Shown here: in pieces, positions 1 through 19,700 of the stretch
How the letters are laid out: each line of letters starts with the position of its first letter
Numbering within the stretch: position 1 is the first letter of the stretch
Assembly: GCF_900119165.1 (NCBI RefSeq)
Contig: NZ_FPJG01000006.1
Location: forward strand, 3,844,001 to 3,908,000
Length of the DNA: 64,000 bases
From: Amycolatopsis australiensis
Lineage (GTDB): Bacteria > Actinomycetota > Actinomycetes > Mycobacteriales > Pseudonocardiaceae
Direction of reading: 5' to 3'
Position numbers and translations under genes: made by a program
The notes under the pieces: model-generated
The model's input: only the letters and a program-made list of their open reading frames with translations
Database searches by the model: none
Told to the model about the DNA's origin: nothing

Positions 1-2
1 CG

Positions 3-7751
<7,749 letters not shown>

Positions 7752-7771
7752 CGTGACCGGAAAACCTTCCC

Positions 7772-7785
7772 AGGAGCGGACGCAG
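7772..7785 (+). promoter_or_regulatory. Ribosome binding site of gene B
   Basis: AGGAG at 7772-7776 lies 9 nt before ATG at 7786. This selects the ATG, which begins the docking segment [11 protein letters not shown], over the in-frame GTG at 7754. The 34-nt gap 7752-7785 has no room for a separate promoter or terminator, so genes A and B are probably co-transcribed. Confidence 0.75.
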
Positions 7786-10700
7786 ATGCGCAACGAGGAC
7801 AAGCTCCGTGACTACCTCAAGCGGGTCACGGCCGATCTGAAGCTGGCCAACCGGCGCCTGCACGACGTCACCGAGCGCCGCGCCGAGCCGATCGCCATCG
7901 TGGCGATGAGCTGCCGGCTCCCGGGCGGGGTGAGCACGCCCGAGCAGCTGTCGGACCTGGTCGCCGAAGGCCGGGACGCCGTTTCGCCGTGGCCGGCCGA
8001 CCGGGGCTGGGACCCGGACCTCTACGACCCCGATCCCGAGCGGACCGGCCGCAGCTACGTGCGCGACGGCTGCTTCCTCGCCGACGCCGCGCAGTTCGAC
8101 CCGGCGTTCTTCGGCATCTCCCCGCGCGAAGCCGTGGCGATGGACCCGCAGCAGCGGCTCCTGCTGGAGACGGCCTGGGAAGCGTTCGAACGGGCGAAGC
8201 TGGACGCGGCTGCCCTGCGCGGCAGCCGGACCGGCGTGTTCGTCGGCGCGAGCAACCAGGGCTACGCGGGCGGGCTGGTCACCGCGCCCGAGGGACTGGA
8301 GGGGCTGCTGCTCACCGGCGGTTCGGCCGCGGTGCTGTCCGGCCGCCTCGCCTACACCTTCGGGCTGGAGGGCCCGGCCGTCACGGTCGACACGATGTGC
8401 TCGTCCTCGCTGGTCGCGCTGCACCTGGCGGTGTCCGCGCTGCGGAACGACGAGTGCGCCATGGCGCTGGCCTGCGGCGCGACGGTGATGGCGAACCCGC
8501 GCAACTTCGTCGAGTTCAGCCGCCAGCGCGGCCTGTCGGCGGACGGGCGGTGCCGTGCCTTCTCCGCCGACGCCGACGGCACGGGCTGGGGCGAGGGCGT
8601 CGGCGTCCTGCTGCTGGAGCGGCTTTCGGACGCGCGCCGCCACGGGCACCCGGTCCTCGCGGTCGTCCGCGGCACGGCGATCAACCAGGACGGCGCCTCG
8701 AACGGGCTGACCGCGCCGAACGGCCTCGCCCAGCAGCGGGTGATCGAGGCGGCACTGGCCGACGCGCGGCTCGCGCCCGAGCAGGTCGACGCGGTCGAGG
8801 CGCACGGCACGGGCACCAAGCTGGGCGACCCGATCGAGGCGCAGGCGCTGCAGGCCACCTACGGCCGCGACCGGGAGCGTCCGCTGCTGCTGGGCACGGT
8901 GAAGTCGAACATCGGCCACACGCAGGCGGCCTCCGGCGTCGCCGGCGTGATCAAGATGGTGCTGGCCCTGCGCGCCGGGCTCCTGCCGAAGACGCTGTTC
9001 GCCGGCGAGCCGACGCCGCACGTGGACTGGACCGCGGGCCGGGTCGCGCTGCTCACCGAGCCGGCGGAGTGGCCGGAGACGGGCGCGCCGCGCCGGGCCG
9101 GCGTGTCTTCCTTCGGCGGCAGCGGGACCAACGCGCACGTCGTGCTGGAAGGCGTCGCCGAGGAGCCTCCGGTCGCCGAGGAATCCACTGCGGACACGGC
9201 GGTGTGGGTGCTGTCGGGCCGTTCCGAAGCCGCGCTCAAGGCCCGCGCCGCGGACCTGGCGGAGCTGCCGGACGCGAACATCGCCGACGTCGGCTGGTCA
9301 CTGGCGCACACGCGCTCGGCGTTCGAGCACCGCGCCGCGGTGGTCGGCCGGGACCTGCCCGCGTTGCTCGCGGGTGTCCGCGAGATCGCCGGATCCGGCA
9401 CGGCCGCGGGCGTCGGCGGCGAGGCCACGGCCGTGGGCGGCACGGTGCTGGTCTTCCCCGGCCAGGGTGCCCAGTGGGCCGGGATGGCCGTGGACCTGCT
9501 CGGCGAATCCCCGGTGTTCGCCGAGCGGATGGCCGAGTGCGAGGCCGCGCTGGCGTCCTTCGTGGACTGGAAGCTGACCGGCGTCCTCGGTGACGCGGCG
9601 GCCCTCGAACGAGTCGACGTCGTGCAGCCGGTGTCGTGGGCGGTCATGGTGTCGCTCGCCGCGCTCTGGGCGGCCCACGGCGTCACGCCGGACGCCGTCG
9701 TCGGGCACTCCCAAGGCGAGATCGCGGCCGCCGTCGTCGCGGGGGCGCTGTCGCTGTCCGACGGCGCCAAGGTCGTCGCGCTGCGCAGCAAGCTGATCGC
9801 CGGCCGGCTGGCGGGCCTGGGGGCGATGGCGTCGGTCGCGGCGCCCGAAGGCCGCGTTGCGGCGCTGCTCGCGGACGGTGTTTCCATCGCGGCCGTCAAC
9901 GGACCCGCGTCCGTGGTGATCTCCGGCGAGGTCGCCGCCGTCGAAGCAGCCCTCGCTCGCGCCGAGGCCGAAGGCCTGCGCGTGCGCCGGATCCCGGTCG
10001 ACTACGCCTCGCACTCCGCCGTCGTCGAGGTGTTGGAAACCGAGCTGCTCGAAGCCCTGGCCGGGCTCGAACCCCGCCCCGCGCGGATCACGTTCGTCTC
10101 CAGCGTCACCGGTGAGATCGCCGAGCCCCTCGACGCCGGCTACTGGTACCGCAACCTGCGGCAGCGCGTGCGCTTCCAGGAGGCCACCGAGACCCTTGTG
10201 GCGGCAGGGCACCGGTTCTTCGTCGAGTCCAGCCCGCACCCGGTGCTCGGCGGCGGCATCCAGGACACCCTCGACGACACGCTCGAGCCCGGCTCGGCCG
10301 CCGTCGTCGGCACCCTGCGCCGCGGCGAAGGCGGCCTGACCCGGTTCCTGACGTCGCTGGCGCAGCTGTGGACGCGGGGGCGCGACGTCGACTGGACGGC
10401 CGTCCATCCCGGCGCGCGTCCGGTCGCTTTGCCGACATATCCCTTCCAGCGGCAGCGCTACTGGCTCGACACCCCGGCCGGGACCGCCGCCGCGGACGAC
10501 GGGTTCTGGACCGCGGTAGAAGACGGCGCCCTCACCGAACAGCTGGGCGTCACCGCCGAAACGCCCTGGCAGGACGTGCTGCCCGCGCTGGCGGACTGGC
10601 GCCGCCGCCGCACCGAGCTGTCCACAGTGGACCAGTGGCGCTACCGGATCACCTGGCACCCGGTCGCCGAACCGACGCCGGCGCCGGCCGGCACCTGGCT

Positions 10701-13700
10701 GGTCGTCAACGCGCCGGACGTCTGCCTGGACGCCCTGGAGAAGGCGGGTGCGCGAGTCCGCACGCTGCGCGTCGGCGAGACCGACGATCGCGCGTCGCTC
10801 GCCGAGCGGCTGCGCGGCGAGACGGAGCTCGCGGGCGTGCTCTCGCTGCTCGCGCTGGACGAGCGGCCGCACGCCACGCACCCCGTGCTGACCACCGGAC
10901 TCGCGGCGAACCTCCTGCTCTCCCAGGCCCTCGGCGACGCGGGCATCGCCGCGCCGCTGTGGCTCGCGACGCAGGGCGCGGCCGTCGTCGTGCCCGGCGA
11001 CGAGCTGCCGCACCCGGGGCAGGCCACGACCTGGGGCCTCGGGCGGGTGCTCGCCCTCGAACACCCCGACCGCTGGGGCGGGCTGGTCGACCTGCCGGAG
11101 ACGCTCGACGAGCGGGCCGCGTCCCGGCTGTGCGCCGTGCTCACCGGGATCGACGCCGAGGACCAGCTCGCCGTCCGCGAGTCCGGGATCCACCTGCGCC
11201 GCCTGCGGCGCGCACCCCTGACCGGCACCGCGCCCGAGTGGCGGACGAGCGGCACCGCCCTGATCACCGGCGGCACCGGCGGCCTCGGCGCGCACGTGGC
11301 CCGCTGGCTCGCCGGCCGCGGAGCCGAGCACCTCGTGCTCACCAGCCGCCGCGGGCCCGACGCCCCCGGGGCCGCCGAACTGCGGGAAGAACTCGAAGCA
11401 CTCGGCGTGCGGGTGACGATCGCCGCGTGCGACGTCGCCGACCGCGACGCGCTGGCTTCGCTGGTCAGCGGGCTGACGGAGATCCGCGCGGTCGTGCACA
11501 CCGCCGGGGTCGGGCTCTTGGCCCCGCTGGCCGCCACGACGTTGCCCGAATTCGAAGAGGGCGCTCGCGCGAAGCTCGCCGGCGCCCGCCACCTGGACGC
11601 GCTCTTCGGCGAAGCCGGCCTCGACGCCTTCGTGCTCTACTCCTCGGTCGCCGGGGTGTGGGGCAGTGGCGACCACGGCGCCTACGCCGCGGCGAACGCC
11701 TACGTCGACGCGCTGGCCGAGAGCCGCCGCGCCCGGGGCCTGGCCGGGACGTCGGTCGCCTGGGGCATCTGGGCCGGCGACGGCATGGTCTCCGACGTCG
11801 TCGCCGACCAGCTCAAGTGGCGCGGGATCCCGTTCATGGCCCCGGAACCGGCCCTGCTCGGGCTCGGCCAGGTGCTCGACCACGACGAGCCGTTCCTCGC
11901 CGTCGCCGACATCGACTGGGCCCGGTTCGTCCCGGTCTTCACCGCCGCCCGCCCGCGTCCGCTGCTGTCCGAAGTACCCGAGGTCGCGGCCGTGCTCGCG
12001 GCCGAGCCCGAGGTCATCGAGGACCAGACCGGCGCGGCGGGTGCGTTGCGCGCCAAGCTGTCCGGACTGTCCGAACCGGACCAGGACCGCGAGCTGCTCG
12101 GGCTGGTCCGCAAGCACGCGGCCGCCGTCCTCGGCTACGCCGGCCCGGACGACGTCGACGCCGGCCGGGCGTTCCGGGAGCTGGGCTTCGACTCGCTGAC
12201 CGCGATCGACCTGCGCAACCGGCTCACCGCCGCCACCGGGCTCAAACTGTCGGCCACGCTGGTGTTCGACTACCCGAACGCGACCGCGCTGGCCCGCCAC
12301 GTCCGCACCGAGCTGCTCGGCGTCGCGGTGCCCGCCGTGGCCGCGGCGGGCACCGCGACCGACGAGCCGCTGGCCATCGTCGGGATGAGCTGCCGGTTCG
12401 CCGGCGGTGTCGGCAGCCCGCAGCAGCTGTGGGAGCTGATGCTGGCCGAGGCCGACGTCATCGGCGAGTTCCCCGGCGACCGCGGCTGGCACCCCGGCAC
12501 GCTCTACGACCCGGACCCCGACCGCGCCGGGCACAGCTACACCCGCGCGGGCGGGTTCCTCGCCGGCGCGGCCGAGTTCGACCCCGCCTTCTTCGGCATC
12601 AGCCCGCGCGAAGCCCTCGCGATGGACCCGCAGCAGCGCGTGGTCATGGAAGCCTCGTGGGAAGCCTTCGAAGACGCCGGGCTCGGCCAGGCCGCCGTCC
12701 GCGGCAGCCGCACCGGCGTGTTCGTCGGCGCCAGCGGCCACGACTACGGGCCCCGGCTGCGGGAAGTGCCCGAAGGCGTCGAGGGTCACCTGGTCACCGG
12801 CGGCACCGGCAGTGTCACCTCGGGGCGCGTCGCCTACACCTTCGGCCTCGAAGGCCCGGCGGTCACGATCGACACCGGCTGCTCGTCGTCGCTGGTCGCC
12901 CTGCACCTGGCCGGCCAGGCGCTGCGGTCGGGCGAGTGCGACCTCGCCCTGGCCGGCGGCGTCGCGGTGATGTCCACCCCCGCGCCGTTCGTCGCGTTCA
13001 GCCGCCAGCGCGCGCTGGCCGCCGACGGCCGGAGCAAGCCGTTCTCCGCCGAGGCCGACGGCATGGGCCTGGCCGAGGGCGTCGGCATGCTGCTCGTCGA
13101 GCGGTTGTCCGACGCGCGGCGCCACGGCCACCGGGTGCTGGCCGTCGTCCGCGGCACCGCCACCAACCAGGACGGCGCGTCCAACGGCCTGACCGCCCCG
13201 AACGGCCCGTCGCAGCAGCGCGTGATCCGCTCCGCGCTCGCCGCGGCCGGCCTCGAACCGTCCGATGTGGACGCCGTCGAGGCGCACGGCACCGGCACCA
13301 CGCTCGGCGACCCGATCGAGGCGCAGGCCCTGATGGCGACGTACGGCCGTGACCGCGCAGAGCCGCTGTGGCTCGGCTCGGTCAAGTCCAACATCGGGCA
13401 CAGCCAGGCCGCCGCGGGCGCCGCGGGCGTCATCAAGATGGTGCTCGCCATGCGGCACGGCGTCCTGCCGCGCTCACTGCACTCGGAGCACCCGTCGCCG
13501 CACGTGGACTGGGCCGGGGGCCCGCTGAAGCTGCTCACCGAAGCCACGCCGTGGCCGGACAAGCCGGGACCGCGCCGGGCCGGCGTGTCGTCCTTCGGCG
13601 TCGGCGGCACCAACGCCCACGTCGTCCTCGAACACGCGCCCGAGCCCGAGCCCGGAGTCGTCCGGGAGCCGGTCGCGGGCCCGACACCGTGGCTGGTCTC

Positions 13701-16700
13701 GGCGCGCGCGGCGGCCGGGGTCCCCGCGCAGGCGGAGAAGCTGGCGGCGTTCGCCGGGGACACGGACATCGCCGACATCGGCTGGTCGCTGGCCACGACG
13801 CGGACCGCGTTCGAACACCGGGCCGTGGTGCTCGGCGACGACCGTGCGGAGCTGCTGGCCGGCCTGCGGGACCTGGCCACCGGCATGCCGGGCGCGTCGG
13901 TGGTGACCGGCGTCGCCGCCCCGGCGGGCCGGACCGTGTTCGTGTTCCCGGGCCAGGGCGCGCAGTGGGCCGGCATGGCGGTGGAGCTGCTGGACTCCGC
14001 ACCGGTGTTCGCCGAGCGGTTCGCGGAGTGCGCCGCCGCGCTGGAGTCCTTCGTGGACTGGTCGCCGGCGGCGGTGCTGCGGGGCGCCGAGTCCCTGGAC
14101 CGGGTCGACGTGGTCCAGCCGCTCTCGTGGGCGGTCATGGTCTCGCTGGCGGCCTTGTGGCAGTCCCACGGCGTGACGCCGGATGCCGTCGCCGGGCATT
14201 CGCAGGGGGAGATCGCCGCGGCCGTGGTCGCGGGTGGACTGTCGCTTGCGGACGGTGCGCGGGTGGCCGCGTTGCGCAGCAAGGCGATCGCGGCCGGGCT
14301 CGCGGGCCGCGGCGGCATGGCGTCGGTCGCGCTCGGGGCCGAGCGGGTCGAACGGCTCCTGGCCGAATGGGACGGCCGGATCACCATCGCGGCGTTCAAC
14401 AGCCCGTCGTCGACGGTCGTGTGCGGTGACCCGGCGGCGCTCGACGAGCTGCTGGCCCAGTGCGAAGCCGACGGCGTCCGCGCCCGGCTGATCCCGGTGG
14501 ACTACGCGTCGCACTCCGCGCACGTGGCGGCGATCGAAGCCGAGCTGCTGGCGGCGCTGGCCCCGATCGAGCCGCGAACCGGCGAAATCCCGTTCTACTC
14601 GACGGTGTCGGCCGAGCCCGTCGACACGGCGGCACTGGACGCGGCCTACTGGTACCGCAACCTGCGTCAGCCGGTGCTGTTCGGTCAGACCGTCGAAGTG
14701 CTCGCCGCGCGGGAGCACTCCGTGTTCGTCGAGGTCAGCCCGCACCCGGTCGTCTCGGCCGCGATCGCGGAGACCGTGCCCGGCGCCGTCGTCGCCGGCA
14801 CGCTGCGGCGCGGCGAGGGCGGCCCGGCGCGGTTCCGCCGGTCCCTGGCCGAACTGCACGTCCGCGGGGTCGAGGTCGACTGGGCACCGGTGTTCCCCGG
14901 CGCCGCCACGGTTCCGCTGCCGACCTACGCCTTCCAGCACCAGCGGTACTGGCTGGACGCCCCGGCCCGCGGAGCCGGCGCGCTGGACGACGAGTTCTGG
15001 GCCGCCGTCGAGCGGGCCGACCTCGGGGCGCTCGCCGCCTGGCGCGCCGAACGCCTGCTGGAGTCCACTGTGGATGGCTGGCGGTACCGGGTCGACTGGA
15101 CCCCGCTGACCGTCGCGTCCGGGACGGTCGTGGCGAACTGGCTGGTCGTCGCCCCGGCCGGGTATGACGCACGGGAGCTCGCCGACGGTCTCGGCGCGCG
15201 CCTGCTGGTCCTGCCGTCCGATGTGGACCGTGCCCGCTGCGCGGAGCTGCTGAGCGAGGCGGGCCCGTGTGAAGGCGTGCTCTCCCTGCTGGCCCTCGAC
15301 GGCCTCGAACCGAACCTCACGCTGCTGCACGCCCTCGGCGACGCCGGGATCGACGCGCCGCTGTGGTGGGCCACGAGCGGCGCGGTCAGCACCGGGGCGG
15401 CCGACCCGATCCGGGCCGCCGCCCAGGCGCTGACCTGGGGCTTCGGCCGCATCGCGGCCATGGAGTACCCGCAGCGCTTCGGCGGCCTCGTCGACCTCCC
15501 GGCGGAACTGGACGCCCGCGTGCCGGCCCGGCTCGCCGCCGTGCTCGGCACGCCGTCCGACGAGGACCAGGTCGCCGTCCGCGCGTCCGGCGTCTTCGGC
15601 CGCCGGTTCGTCCGCGCGGCACCGGCCCGCGCCACGACGACGCCGTGGCGGCCGTCCGGCACGGTGCTGCTCACCGGCGGCACCGGCGGGATCGGCGCGC
15701 ACGTCGCCCGCTGGCTCGCCCGGGCCGGCGCCGAACGGCTGGTGCTCACCAGCCGGCGCGGCCACGCCCCGGCCGGGCTGGCCGCCGAACTGGCCGACCT
15801 CGGCACCGAGCTGACCGTCGCGGCCTGCGACGTCGCCGACCGCGGCCGGCTGGCCGCGCTGCTGGACGGGCTGCCCGGGCTGACCGCCGTGGTGCACGCC
15901 GCCGCCGTGCTCGACGACGGCGTCATCGACGGCCTCACCCCCGAGCGGATCGCGGCCGTGCTGCGGCCCAAGGCCGAGGCCGCGCGGCACCTGCACGAGC
16001 TGACCGCGGACCGCGACCTGTCGGCGTTCGTCCTGTTCTCCTCGCTGGCGGGCACGCTCGGCGGCCCGGGACAGGCGAGCTACGCGGCGGCCAACGCCTA
16101 CCTCGACGCGCTCGCCCGCGAGCGCCGGGCCGCGGGCCTGCCCGCGACGTCGATCGCGTGGGGCGCCTGGGGCGGTGGCGGCGCGGGCGAGGGACTGGCC
16201 GGCCAGGGCCTGCCCGCGATGGCGCCCGAGCCGGCGCTGCTCGCGCTGCAGCAGGCCCTCGACGAGGACGAGACCGTCCTCGCGGTCGCCGACATCCGCT
16301 GGGACCGCTACCGCAAGACCCTCGCGCTGGGCCGCCCCGGCGCCGCGCTGCGCGGGATTCCCGAGGCCGTCGCGTCCGCGGACGGCGGCGGGACCGGCTG
16401 GGCGCAGCGGCTGGCCGGGCTGGAAGCGGCCGAGCAGCACCGGCTGGTGCTGGAACTGATCCGGGCCGAGGCCGCGGTCGCCCTCGGCTACCCCGGGCCC
16501 GCGTCGATCGAGCCGGACCGGGCCTTCCGCGACCTCGGCTTCGACTCGCTCACCGCGGTCGACCTGCGCAACCGCCTCGGCGAGGTCACCGGCCTGCGGC
16601 TGCCGGTCACGCTCGTGTTCGACCACCCCACCGCCACGGTGCTCGCCGAGCACGTCCGGCGCGAGCTGGCCGGGGACACCGCGCCCGACACCGCGGCTCC

Positions 16701-19700
16701 GGTGACGGCCGTCACCGAGGACCCGATCGCGATCGTCGCCATGTCCTGCCGTTACCCCGGCGGGGTGGCCGACCCGGAGCAGCTGTGGCGGCTCGTCGCG
16801 GAGGGCGTCGACGCCGTCGGCGAATTCCCGGCCGACCGCGGCTGGGACCTCGACCGGCACTACGACGCCGACCCGGACAAGGCGGGCACGTTCTACACGC
16901 GCGGTGGCGGCTTCCTGCACGACGCGGCGGAGTTCGACCCGGCGTTCTTCGGGATCGCGCCGCGCGAGGCGCCCGCGATCGACCCGCAGCAGCGGCTGCT
17001 GCTCGAGACGTCGTGGGAGGCGCTCGAGCGCGCGGGCCTCGACCCGAAGCTGCTGCGCGGCAGCCGGACCGGCGTGTTCGTCGGCTCCAACTACCACGAC
17101 TACGGCACGCGGCTGCGGCACGCGCCCGGCGAGTTCGAGGGGCACCTGGCCACCGGCAGCGCGGGCAGCGTCGCCTCCGGCCGGATCGCCTACACCTTCG
17201 GGCTGGAGGGCCCGGCCGTCACGGTGGACACGGCGTGCTCGTCGTCGCTGGTGGCGCTGCACTGGGCGGTCCGGGCCCTGCGGTCGGGCGAGTGCGACCT
17301 CGCACTCGCCGGCGGGGTCACGGTGATCTCCTCGGTCGACACGTTCGTGGAGTTCAGCAGGCAGCGCGCGCTGTCGCCGGACGGCCGGTGCCGCGCGTTC
17401 TCGGCCGGCGCCGACGGCGCGGGCTGGGCCGAAGGTGCCGGCATGGTGCTGGTGGAACGGCTGTCCGACGCGCGGCGGCTCGGGCACCCGGTGCTCGCCG
17501 TCGTGCGGGGCAGCGCGGTGAACTCCGACGGCGCGTCCAACGGCCTGACCGCCCCGAGCGGGCCCGCCCAGCAGCGGGTGATCCGCGCCGCGCTGGCCGA
17601 CGCCGGGCTCCCACCGTCCGAAGTGGACGCCGTCGAGGCGCACGGCACCGGCACCCCGCTCGGCGACCCGATCGAGGCGCAGGCGCTCATCGCCACCTAC
17701 GGCCAGGACCGCGAACGACCGCTGTGGCTGGGCTCGGTGAAGTCCAACATCGGGCACACCCAGGCCGCCTCCGGGATCGCGGGCGTGATCAAGATGGTGC
17801 AGGCCCTGCGGCACGGCGTGCTGCCGCGCACGCTGCACGCCGAGACCCCGTCGCCGCACGTCGACTGGGCCGCCGGGCACGTCCGGCTGCTGTCCGAGCC
17901 GGTCGAGTGGGCCGCGAACGGCCACCCGCGCCGGGCCGGCGTGTCCTCGTTCGGCGTCAGCGGCACCAACGTGCACGCGATCCTCGAAGAGGCCCCGGAA
18001 GTTCCCGGCCCGCCCGAAGCGGCTACCGCGCAACGGCTCACCGCGTGGCCGGTGTCGGCCCGGTCGGAGGCCGCGCTGCGCGCACAGGCCCGGCGGCTGC
18101 TGGCGTTCACCGAGCCCGGCACCCGGTCCGAAGTGGACGCTGTCGATGTCGCGCGCTCGCTCGGGGCCCGGACGCGGTTCGACCACCGCGCGGTGGTCGT
18201 CGGCGAGGACCTGGCCGAACTGCGGGCCGGGCTGGCCGCGCTGGCCGCCGACCGGCCCGCCGCCGGGCTGCGCCGGCACACCGCGCGAGCCGGCCGGACG
18301 GCGTTCCTGTTCACCGGGCAGGGCGCGCAGCGGCCCGGCATGGGACGGCAGCTGTACGAGCGGTTCCCGGTCTTCGCCGACGCCTTCGACGCGGTGTGCG
18401 CCCACCTCGACCCGGCGCTGCGGGACGTCGTGTTCGGCGACGACGCGGCCCCGCTCGACCGGACCGCGGTCACCCAGCCCGCGCTGTTCGCGCTGGAAGT
18501 GGCGTTGTTCCGGCTGCTGGAATCCTGGGACGTCCACGCGGACTTCCTCGCCGGCCACTCGGTCGGCGAGCTGGCCGCGGCCCACGTCGCCGGGGTGCTT
18601 TCGCTGGCCGACGCGGCGAAGCTGGTCAGCGCGCGGGGCCGGCTGATGGAAGCCCTGCCGGCCGGCGGGGCCATGGTCGCGATCGCCGCCCCCGAAGCCG
18701 AGGTCGTCCCGCTGCTCGGCGAGCGGGTGTCGCTGGCCGCGGTCAACGGACCCGAAGCCGTCGTCGTCTCGGGCGAGACCGAAGCCGTGCTGGCGCTGAA
18801 GGACCACTTCGCCGCGCTGGGCCGCAAAACCCGGCGGCTGGACGTCTCGCACGCGTTCCACTCGCCGCTGATGGAGCCGATGCTGGCCGAGTTCGCCGAG
18901 GTCGCGGCGGGGCTGACCTACCACCGGCCGCGGATCCCGGTGGTGGCGGCCGGCGACGTCGCGACGCCGGAGCACTGGGTCCGGCACGTGCGTGAGGCCG
19001 TCCGGTTCGCCGACGCCGTCGCCACCATGACCGCGGAAGGCGTGAACCGGTTCGTCGAACTGGGGCCGGACGCAGTGCTCGCCGCGCTCGTCCCGGACTG
19101 CGCCGGACCGGCCGAGCTGAGCGTGGGGGCCCTGCTGCGGAAGGGCCACGACGAGGAGCGGTCGCTGCTCACCGCGCTGGCCGGGCTGCACGTCAGCGGC
19201 GCCGACGTCGGCTGGGCCGCGGTCCGCGGCGGCGGACGGCACGTCGAGCTGCCGACCTACCCGTTCCAGCGCGAGCGGTACTGGCTGGACGCCCCGGCCG
19301 TGACCGGCGGCCTCACCGCGGCCGGGCTCGGCGAAACCACGCACCCGCTGCTGGGCGCGTCGGTGCCGCTGGCCGGTTCGGACGGTGCGCTGTTCACCGG
19401 CCTGCTGTCGGTCGCGAGCCACCCGCTGCTGGCCCAGCACGTCGTGCTCGGCACCGTGCTGCTGCCGGGGACGGCGTTCCTGGAACTGGCCGTCCACGCG
19501 GCGGAGCAGGTCGGCTGCGAGCGCGTCGAAGAGCTCACCCTCGCCGCCCCGCTCGTGCTGCCGGAGACCGGCGGCGTGCGGCTGCAGGTGGCCGTCGGCG
19601 GCCCGGACGAGTACGGCAACCGCCCGATCGGCATCCACTCCCGCGCCGGCGACGCACTGGAAGACGAGCCGTGGACGACGCACGCCACCGGCACGCTCGC

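Noticed and set aside
15000..15080. Dehydratase in modules with FW(T/S/A)AVE after the AT
   Set aside because: These segments lead straight into xxWRYRxxW, the KR structural subdomain entry; no HxxxGxxxxP motif is present.
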